A DNA stretch of 14,871 bases from Leucogyrophana mollusca. Its lineage: Eukaryota > Basidiomycota > Agaricomycetes > Boletales. Under the pieces are notes generated by a model, which saw nothing but the letters and a program-made list of their open reading frames with translations, ran no database searches and was not told where the DNA came from. The stretch lies in NCBI GenBank assembly GCA_021014945.1, contig MU266778.1, positions 1 to 14,871 on the forward strand. The letters run 5' to 3'. This document shows positions 8,286 to 14,871 of the stretch, in pieces. Positions within the stretch are counted from its first letter, which is position 1; every line of letters starts with the position of its first letter. The position numbers were made by a program, and so were the translations under genes.

Positions 8286-11200
8286 ATGGTAAAATCGAAA
8301 GTCAGGCGTAGGACCACGGCAAGTGACTCTGATCCAGAGGACTGGAGCCGCCCATCAAAAAATCCAAAGCATAGCTCAATTTCTGGGCCTGCAAATACTG
8401 TGGATGGCGGCCTTTGTCAAAGCACACACAATACGCGGGGTCAAGGTGGTGCTGTCGACCAATTGCGGAAAGTTGGGGACAAAGTATGTCCGCCAAAGTT
8501 CAAATAATCTGCCACCAAGGAAATTTTGATCGACCAACCAATCAACGCCATGGCACCCATCCCCAAAACAGGTCGGACCAAAAAGGTAAACGCTGATCCA
8601 ACCGTCAACAATAAACCATTGAAATTTTCACCAGGCCCCGAATGTGAAGGGTGTGCCTGACATCAAGGTAGAAACACTCCGAATCGCACCACTACTACAT
8701 GCTGATACAACTTGGGGCGTTACAGGCAAACATTGACTCAGAGCTGGGAAAAAAGCAGCCCGTACCGACCTTGCACCACGCAAAACTGGGCAACAAATAC
8801 GGTTTTAAACTGGTATGAATCACTGCTATCTTCTCTGAGGCTTCTGATCGTTTTTCTAAGCAGCCTGTGAGCGCATCGCAAGAAGACAATGTTGACCCGA
8901 GTGGAAACACACTGCAAGAAGATGTAACAATGGATGATGCACGTTTCCAATCACTCTTGGAACAGACTACAGCTGATAAGTCTTCCTCAGATGCCATTGA
9001 AGAACAAGAGCCAGCTCGAGGGACACACATTGGCTAGGGATGTTTCTCCGGAGCTCTTTTCGGTACGTTAAAGCTACTGTACTGTACTCTATCTAATCTT
9101 CCTGCACAGCAACCCCATGCGAACGAGGGCGAGGGCAAGCAAAGTGTGGGGGAAAGATACACGGGGGCGGATGTCTCTCCCAAGATCAAGAAGGGTTGGT
9201 TTGTCGACCTTGCTGTGGTTAGTTTGCACACGCTATACACCTAACAACTGACTTTAATTTCGTAGGATGCCGCTGAACGTAAACAGCTCTGTGACCTCAA
9301 GAAGGCAATGCTTGCAACAAAGGACGTCTCCCTGGAGCCCGGGGAAGCGGATAATCAGGCTGAGTTTGGGGAAGAACCAGACTTACATCCTCACGATATC
9401 GACTTTGACGGCCAGCCTGGGAACGAAAGCGAGCCACAGGAGGAGACCAACGACGACTCATCAACAGATGATAGTTCATCTGAGTCATCCAGCGATTCAT
9501 CGGATGACGAAGCAGCTAAAGCAACTCTCAAGCGCAAAGGAAAGGCTCCCCAGCTCTCGGAGCACCTTCGTCAATCCAACGGCCTGGGTCTCGACAATGA
9601 GCAAGATCCAGGTGCAGCTAACAGTCAAACCCCCAAGTCCAAGCTTCAATCGTCCCAGCAACGGGGCTACATACATAATGTCAAGAAAAAGTCTTCCTAC
9701 CCATCCGATGACTCTGAAATTTATCGCCGGTCTGGCACTTCGAATCACACGCAGCTGTCTAATCCCAAGGACCCCCGGGATGCAAGAGTTGAAGAGGTTG
9801 AAGACGAAGAAGCTCGAAACTCGAGCGGGGTGAGTGATACAAGGACCGTTGGGTTCCGTTGACAACTCACTACGCATCAGAACCACCGACCCAAGCACAA
9901 GATGAACAGCCTCAAGCTCAAGAAGAAGGATCCACGAGCCGTGAGAGTTGATGAGGTGGAGGACAAAGACACTCCATGTAGCGCAGACGAGGTGAGTGAC
10001 ATGCAGTCCGTTGAACTCTACTGATGGATATACTCCAGCGCATCCAGATCCCCCAACCAAAGGGAAAGTCCTTGAAGATGACCAACTCCAGGCTCACGAA
10101 GAAGTCGAAGGATCTGAGAGCTGCGAGGGTTGATGAGGTAGAGGACAAAAATGTTCCACACAGCGCAGAGGAGGTGAGCTTCATGCACAATGTCGAGCTC
10201 TGCTGATGGATATACTATGGCGCATTCAGATCTGCAAACCAAATACAAAGCCGAAGGCGAACAGTGTCAAGCCTAAGAAGAAGGCAAAAGATTTGCGAGT
10301 TGATGAGGTGGATGACAAAGATGCTCCTCCCAGTGCAGACGAGGTGAGTTACTGCAAGGTCCATAGAATCTACTCACGTGCATACAGGCTGCCCAAGATT
10401 TATATGACAACCATTACTCCAAGAACCGCCGACCTCACCCACCGGATGCTGAACACCTGGAGAGGATTCGCAGATCAGACGCTTGTGACCGCGACACTGA
10501 CGATGAAGGCGAGGAAGACGGCGCGGAAGGGGGTGACGAGGAAGAGGAACCAAGGAGGATGAAATGTTATGGGTATACAGCCAAGGACGACATCGAGCCT
10601 ACCCCACACCACCTCAGATTTTATCCTCCTACGTGGAAAACCTTCCTTGAAGAATGCAAAGTCGAGGTTCGTGCATACGCTGCCATTAACAATGCCTTTT
10701 CAAAGAAGAAGGAGGCTATACGTGGGTTCGTAAATGAAGTTATCAACATGATGATTGTTTCCTATAACAACAGCAGCAAACGGGTGGACGAGGGCTACTA
10801 TCCGATGTATAGGGGGCGGATGGCAGAGCTGGTTTGTTGTACGTTCATTGACTGGCTTACTAATCATTCTCTTGATTAGCTTTTCGCTGACCTGCCCTCG
10901 TGGAGGGGTGAGATCAAGAAAGCTGCAGTAATTGTTCCCTCCTCATACCCCATCTTCCCTCCTCAAAACGCCAACATGTCGAAGTCTCAGTATATCCGAT
11001 ACGTCAAAAAAGCTGCTGGAAAACTAATCAGGAAGTTGGTGTTTGCCCACGGAGGCAAGGATGATGAAGTATTTCATTCTTCTTACGGGGGGTTATCAAT
11101 GCTAAGCGTGTTTGTATACAGGACCACACAAATAATTTCGGTCATACTGCCATTCGGCAACTCCTCCATCACTTTCTTTTCAGAGCGGACAATCAAATTG

Positions 11201-12802
11201 GTATGCTTCGCAAGGGCGAGTCCGGGAAGCGTATCCCGAACCGCCTTGGTTTTGATCCTACCATCAGAGTCACCCCACAACCAACAAAACCCTCCTTCCC
11301 GCCAACAAAGCTTGCTCTCGTTTCTGACCTCCTTTTGCCTTCCTTGAACAGCCCCATTGGCTGTGTGATGGGACGCGCTCCATCCACCGTCTACGATATC
11401 TTAGAGATTGTATGGTCTAACCAAGGGTTCATTGGCCGCGGAACTACTGTCTATTGTGTCAGATCAAAGGAAGGCAAGGAGTATGTACTGAAAGACTATT
11501 GGGTCAAAGCAAATGAAGCTGGCCACAAAGCTGCCATTCTCGAAAAAATCGTGTCCTTGAAAATTGATGGGGTCCCAACGCTCGTTGAAAAGTGGAACAT
11601 TCCATTCAATGGCCAGGATGACACAACAGAAACCCTGCGTAAGGGCCTCATCACGAAGCATCTACCAGCCAGTTTTTGTGCTCACATACACAGGTGCCTG
11701 CTGATGACCCCCGTTGGCCTTTCAATCACATTGTTCCGCTCGCAAAGGGAACCACTCAGTGGGTTGTGCGATGTCATTCGAAGTAGGTTGAATATATGTG
11801 ATTTTATTTACGTAGACTAACATGTGTCGTACAGATGAACAGCTAGTCAGGGTCGGAATACTGCACTGTGACATCAGCTGCAATAACTTGCTTCTGTACA
11901 AACTTGATCCAAAGGCACCACCCTCAAATACAGGAGAGGAGGGCTGTTGGCGAGGACTTCTAATTGATTTTGACTATGCTGATTTCTTCGACACTCTCCT
12001 TTGAGTCTGTTACTCTCCAAAAGGAACGGTGCGTTATTTTGTAATCAGGTAAGCAGACATACACTGACAGCACCTTTCTTAGGGCACACTCCCCTTCCTC
12101 TCAATTTCCCTTCTTCGGATTCTTTCCCGCAACAAACACAAGGCCAATGGCAAGCCACAGGAGCGCATCCAATACCAGCCCGCCGACAATCTTGAGTCCT
12201 TCTTTTACGTTCTCCTGTGGATTTGTACATTCTATTCCGGCCCAGATGGCGAACTTTGCAGTGACAAGCAGTTCAAAGAAACTCACTGCTTTGACTGGTC
12301 CGAAAACGCATTGAAAGCATCCAGTTACGACGCTGGCCTGAACTCGAAGGAGGCTCTCGTCTTTGGCAATTATAATCGAGTCTTTGACGGCATTACACCG
12401 TACTTCCAGAACTTGAACGACCTCCTCCTTTTCAAATGGCATACATACATCCAAACCTCCTACACCAGTACTCACGCTATTCCAATGAACCATGGCACCA
12501 TCATTTCCCTCTTGACAGACACCATTGAAAGGCTACCGACGCCCGGTGAGGAACAGCGACAGCGGACGCTGCAGCCACTGAAAGACGGCTACGCGGAACT
12601 GAAACTGGAGGACGTACTTCAAGATACCAACATCACGCCCCTCAACCCTCCTAACCCTGTTGCGAGAATACTACGTGATTGGAAACTTCTTAATGTCCGA
12701 GGCAAAATACCCCCATATCTGCTCTTGCTGCTTTCGACCTGTTGTGATTTCTCGTTGTCCGTGGATGTCACGCACCAAAGTGTTTGGTATCAAGAACATT
12801 GA
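8286..12802 (+). CDS. Chimeric gene: acidic N-terminus, partial DUF6532-like domain, FunK1 kinase domain B
   Basis: Sixteen exons: 8286-8483, 8520-8585, 8635-8667, 8726-8812, 8864-8923, 8973-9062, 9110-9217, 9266-9829, 9881-9991, 10048-10173, 10230-10343, 10388-10831, 10880-11068, 11122-11782, 11835-12028 and 12083-12802. The first 13 introns (36-58 nt) are all phase 0. The N-terminus is disordered, with a Ser/Asp stretch near 9450-9510 and repeated acidic exons. A DUF6532-like region follows (FYPPTWKTFLEE, GYYPMYRGRMAEL, LPSWRGEIKKAA, NFGHTAIRQLLHHFLF) but lacks its C-terminal end. It passes in frame into a FunK1 core from LGFDPTI: GFIGRGT, Lys of YVLKDYW (11491-11493), ILHCDIS (catalytic Asp kept, Arg lost), LLIDFDYAD and GTLPF. 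Helix C has Lys (11527-11529) where copy A has Glu. A single TGA at 12002-12004 would truncate the product at 1006 of about 1254 residues, removing the C-lobe. Probably a pseudogene, or a truncated regulatory protein. Confidence 0.7.
9881..10387 (+). repeat. Tandem exon-plus-intron repeat inside the chimeric gene
   Basis: Three consecutive units, 9881-10047 (167 bp), 10048-10229 (182 bp) and 10230-10387 (158 bp), each comprise one phase-0 exon of 37-42 codons plus its intron. A degenerate fourth copy is the 3' end of the exon ending at 9829. Each exon has a Lys-rich first half and an acidic end: RVDEVEDKDTPCSADE, RVDEVEDKNVPHSAEE and RVDEVDDKDAPPSADE, compared with RVEEVEDEEARNSSG in the partial copy. 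The introns are also alike: they start GTGAGT or GTGAGC, two contain CTGATGGATATACT, and all four flanking introns end in a GCAT..CAG-like acceptor. Because both ends of every exon are phase 0, any copy number keeps the frame. Confidence 0.85.
12002..12004 (+). other. In-frame TGA in the activation region of kinase B
   Basis: The codon sits between IDFDYAD and the exon end PKGT, which pairs with PKGM of kinase A just before the shared GTLPF intron. The same frame is open on both sides, and the intron 12029-12082 is phase 0. No GT lies between 11945 and 12004, so canonical splicing cannot remove this stop without also removing the IDFDY motif. A change from CGA (Arg) is the simplest origin. 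Confidence 0.8.
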
Positions 12803-13072
12803 TTATTGACAAATATACGATGCCAAATGCAGCACAGGACGATCCCTCACTCATTAATTCCCAATTCGGATGATCTCTGCTCGCTCAATTCGTCTTATCG
12901 CACCACACCAGCATTCATCACGGCAATCGCGTAACACAACGATTATTTGCAGACACGTGTCTTTTTCATTTTCCCCACCACCTATCACATTCAGACGCCC
13001 ACTATCACACTCATTACAATCACGTTTACCAAATCACAACACCCATCACTTGACGCCCACTGCATATCCGCT
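12803..13072. promoter_or_regulatory. Pyrimidine- and CA-rich leader before the small ORF
   Basis: No gene is supported here. The stretch is rich in TCA/CAC runs (for example CACCACACCAGCATTCATCA around 12900) with no recognisable TATA box. It resembles a 5' UTR or promoter of the ORF starting at 13073, plus the 3' end of the kinase gene. Confidence 0.3.
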
Positions 13073-13583
13073 ATGTCTGCCATCATCCCGCTCCATGCCG
13101 ACAAATCCAACTTTGTGCGCGCTTACCGTTATAAAGATGACCTGAAGTCACCATGGGTCGCAGCTACCATGTCTCGCCCTCTCCCCATCAAATTTGGGGA
13201 CCGTTTAATTGTCAAGGTGATTTTATCAGACACCTGGAACTGGTTCTTTGGTACTGTCACTGGAGTTGCACAACTGGAGAAATACTGGGCTATATTGGAA
13301 TTGACGCCTAGCAGAGACGCTTATGGAGAGTATATGCCCAAATCCCCATTCCTCCTCGCCGTTCTCATGTCATGGGCTCGCCTTCCCCATCCATCACATT
13401 CGTTACTTCCTCCTTTCTAAATCTGATTGCCTACCCTGGATTACTGCTTGTGTCTTTGGCAATAGCGCTCCTTATCTCTCATTTGATGAGAAATACAACA
13501 CTCCCCCTCCCAGATGGATGATTAACTCGCAGATCATTCCTGGAGTCCCCATTTGGTCACCTGACTCAGTGGAGATGTCATGA
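13073..13583 (+). CDS. Unrecognised small Trp-rich ORF, possibly two segments
   Basis: I do not recognise this protein. The ATG at 13073 opens a frame ending at 13420 (115 residues), with NFVRAYRYKDDLKSPWVAA, then FGDRLIVKVILSDTWNWFFG and YWAILELTPS. The alternation of Val/Ile with Trp and a 'GD.l.V.....W..G.V' pattern is reminiscent of a small beta-barrel of SH3 or Tudor type, which is speculation. From about 13390 the neighbouring frame (to 13583) looks more protein-like (RYFLLSKSDCLPWITACVFG, then PPPRWMINSQIIPGVPIWSP), so either a short intron or a frameshift joins the two. No obvious GT-AG pair with good context settles this. It lies just upstream of LTR-like sequence, so it may be an orphan gene or a fragment of a retroelement. 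Confidence 0.4.
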
Positions 13584-13970
13584 CTCAGACAATAGGAGGC
13601 AGCGCAATTCATTGGTCAGGACAATTTCTAATCTCTTATATTTTTGGACTTGTGATTATTCATCTTTTCCTTTATCTATTCTTATCATTAGACAATTGTT
13701 CTTGCTTATTCAGACATTCCTGTGTCGCTCACTCAGCCTTCATTTATCTTTAGACTAACATTTTCACGTGTTATTGTCTTTATTTATGGATCGTATAGCT
13801 TTGCGCTGCTTTCCTTATTCATTGCTTACTTTCCTTTCTCGCATTAGTCATTTGCTTACTTTTTGCTTACTACCCCTATCCTTTAGAGGTGCTTTCGCTC
13901 TCGCACTTCACCTTTGTCTTACTCATCTTACCTTTGTGTAGCCCATTCCAAACGTTCATGCATAGGGACT
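13584..13970. other. T/C-rich non-coding stretch
   Basis: No coding frame or RNA gene is visible. The stretch is strongly T/C-biased on the plus strand, with repeated TTGCTTACTTT-like words (about 13823, 13852, 13863). It leads directly into a TATA-containing core promoter at 13971, so it may be the upstream (U3-like) part of a solo LTR or an ordinary promoter. Confidence 0.4.
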
Positions 13971-13997
13971 CTTGTAGTATAAAAACCCCTGTACTTT
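13971..13997 (+). promoter_or_regulatory. TATA core promoter, plus strand
   Basis: CTTGTAGTATAAAAACCCCT is followed by GTACTTTA. TATAAAA with CCCTGTACT about 10 bp downstream matches, almost base for base, a minus-strand copy at 14642-14664. The only short frame after it, from the ATG at 14034, is 14 codons, so the promoter does not feed an obvious protein gene. An LTR U3/R boundary is my preferred reading. Confidence 0.5.
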
Positions 13998-14054
13998 AGT
14001 TACCCTCAATCAAGCTTTTACCCTCGATTCACTATGTCCACGTTGCATTTTTTA

Positions 14055-14250
14055 AGTGTCCAAGTGCCTAACGATTAGGCATCCAGATTGGCCTTCACCA
14101 CGTCAATATACGGTTTATTCAAGTCCACAGTTCATTGCATTACATCAATTCTCTGAAGTGTCCAAGTGCCTTACGATCAGGCATCCAGATTGGCCTTCAA
14201 ACACGTCAATACTCGGTTCATATACGTCTACAGTTTATTGCATTTACGGT
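14055..14250 (+). repeat. Direct tandem repeat, ~101 bp, two copies with hairpin core
   Basis: AGTGTCCAAGTGCC occurs at 14055 and 14156, each followed by CATCCAGATTGGCCTTCA, a CACGTCAATA..CGGTT block and CAGTT.ATTGCATT. Copy one contains GCCTAACGATTAGGC, a perfect 6 bp stem with a CGA loop. Copy two has GCCTTACGATCAGGC, where the stem is interrupted by one mismatch. The repeat lies downstream of the plus-strand TATA box, within its possible transcript. Confidence 0.8.
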
Positions 14251-14297
14251 CTGTTGGTCACTCTGGTGGTCGATGTTGCTCTATCTTGCTCTCAAAC

Positions 14298-14323
14298 CTG
14301 CTTTGTCTTTGTTGATAAAGCAG
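14298..14323 (+). other. Inverted repeat, 7 bp stem
   Basis: CTGCTTT and AAAGCAG pair perfectly across a 12 nt loop. Followed by a T/C-rich stretch, it could be a transcript 3'-end structure, but one 7 bp stem is weak evidence in a eukaryote. Confidence 0.4.
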
Positions 14324-14339
14324 TGCTCCTCTAATCTCT

Positions 14340-14871
14340 CCCCATTGGAATCCTTGGTTATTGTCAAGTACACGATTCTGGGGGTCTGGAGCTAGCTCCG
14401 GAGATCGCGACGAGGTAAGCTGAGAGATACAACAGAGACAATAAGGGACCCGGCTTCAGTTCATGCACCGTGCCCTTCTGCAGACTTGGTCCCAGTATTT
14501 CGGAGGAAACAGAGAACAAGGGATTTAAGAGAAAAGGACCGAGGGCGGAGGTTGTGTCCAAAGATCAGAGCACGCGGAGGAACAGAGGTTGAGCAAGGGA
14601 ATCAACTTTGTTGATATTCGAACTGAGTACAAACAATGTAGAGTACAGGCTTTTATACTACAAGTGTTTCGGAGCTAGATGTGGATAACTAACACAAAGT
14701 GAGAATAGTATAAATCGTATAACAAAAAGATATGTCAGCGGAGCATGGAGGAATGGAGCCGGAGCTCGGAGGAAATGGAGACTATTGTTAAGTCGAGACA
14801 AAAAGGCTGACAGCTGTCATATAAACAATAAAGACAATAAGCAGTACATAGGCAGAGTATATTGTATAAGG
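14340..14871 (-). mobile_element. Putative LTR-like relic, minus orientation, boundaries undefined
   Basis: This stretch contains no credible ORF. It holds the minus-strand TATA promoter, a GGAGCTAGCTCC palindrome (14388-14399), several GGAG/CGGAG words (14560-14790) and AATAAA at 14826-14831. These traits fit a degenerate retroelement LTR, but I could not find matching target-site duplications or a second LTR copy in the window, so the call is tentative. Confidence 0.3.
14642..14664 (-). promoter_or_regulatory. TATA core promoter, minus strand, twin of 13971
   Basis: Read on the minus strand this is CTTGTAGTATAAAAGCCTGT followed by ACT, nearly identical to the plus-strand promoter about 670 bp to the left. 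Downstream on the minus strand (14600-14625) lies a Tyr/Leu-poor, non-coding stretch with the inverted repeat ATCAAC/GTTGAT. It probably belongs to an LTR relic in the opposite orientation. Confidence 0.5.

Noticed and set aside
8864..9062. Apparent +1 frameshift in the chimeric gene
   Set aside because: A 49 nt GT-AG intron (8924-8972) with an ACTACAG acceptor restores the frame on both sides in phase 0.
2069..12004. TGA reassigned as a sense codon or selenocysteine
   Set aside because: The Plavaka remnant and kinase tail end naturally at TGA, nuclear fungal genes use it as a stop, and no SECIS-like element was noticed. CGA-to-TGA mutation is simpler.
14564..14572. Primer-binding site for initiator Met tRNA (ATCAGAGCA)
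   Set aside because: The required TGG at the 5' side is missing and no LTR end lies directly upstream, so the 9 bp match is probably chance.
14361..14725. Complete LTR with TG...CA ends (TGTCAAG to TATAACA)
   Set aside because: The flanking 5 bp do not match, so no target-site duplication supports these borders.

Overview
The window looks like transposon-rich accessory DNA of an agaricomycete (mushroom-forming basidiomycete). The evidence is many 36-65 nt GT-AG introns, CTNAY-type branch points, two FunK1-type fungal kinases, a DUF6532-like domain, and remnants of a Plavaka-type (KDZ superfamily) transposase and a Ulp1-linked transposase-like gene. There are no bacterial operons, rRNAs or recognisable tRNAs. 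All family names come from motif recognition by eye; nothing was searched.

Layout. (1) Positions 4-3225, minus strand: a decayed element gene reading, in transcript order, Ulp1/C48 cysteine protease, Ser/Asp-rich linker, Cys/His zinc-knuckle region, and a transposase-like core with a 'DDT' motif and a DSKH...RNQL motif reminiscent of P-element/THAP9 transposases. It carries an in-frame TGA and at least two frameshifts. (2) About 3200-4050: an AT-rich minisatellite of ~61 bp units full of ACTAGT. (3) 4062-4955, plus: the C-terminal end of a Plavaka-type transposase with one nonsense codon. (4) 5140-7811 (possibly to 7985), plus: FunK1 kinase A, whose catalytic HRD is HRN. (5) 8286-12802, plus: a 16-exon gene joining a disordered acidic N-terminus, a partial DUF6532-like domain and a FunK1 kinase domain (copy B) in one frame. 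It contains a tandem array of repeated exons and a single in-frame TGA in the kinase activation region. (6) 13073-13583: a small unrecognised Trp-rich ORF. (7) 13584-14871: no convincing gene, but two near-identical core promoters facing each other, a 101 bp direct repeat with hairpin cores, and other LTR-like relics.

The two kinase genes share intron positions (a phase-1 intron before the catalytic loop and a phase-0 intron before the GTLPF motif), so they are homologous copies, and this supports both gene models. Across the window, three premature in-frame stops are TGA where CGA would restore Arg, and three key kinase residues differ from consensus by changes that fit C->T or G->A at CpG. 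This suggests cytosine-methylation decay of repeats. The most unusual objects are the in-frame DUF6532-FunK1 chimera and its phase-0 exon-plus-intron array.
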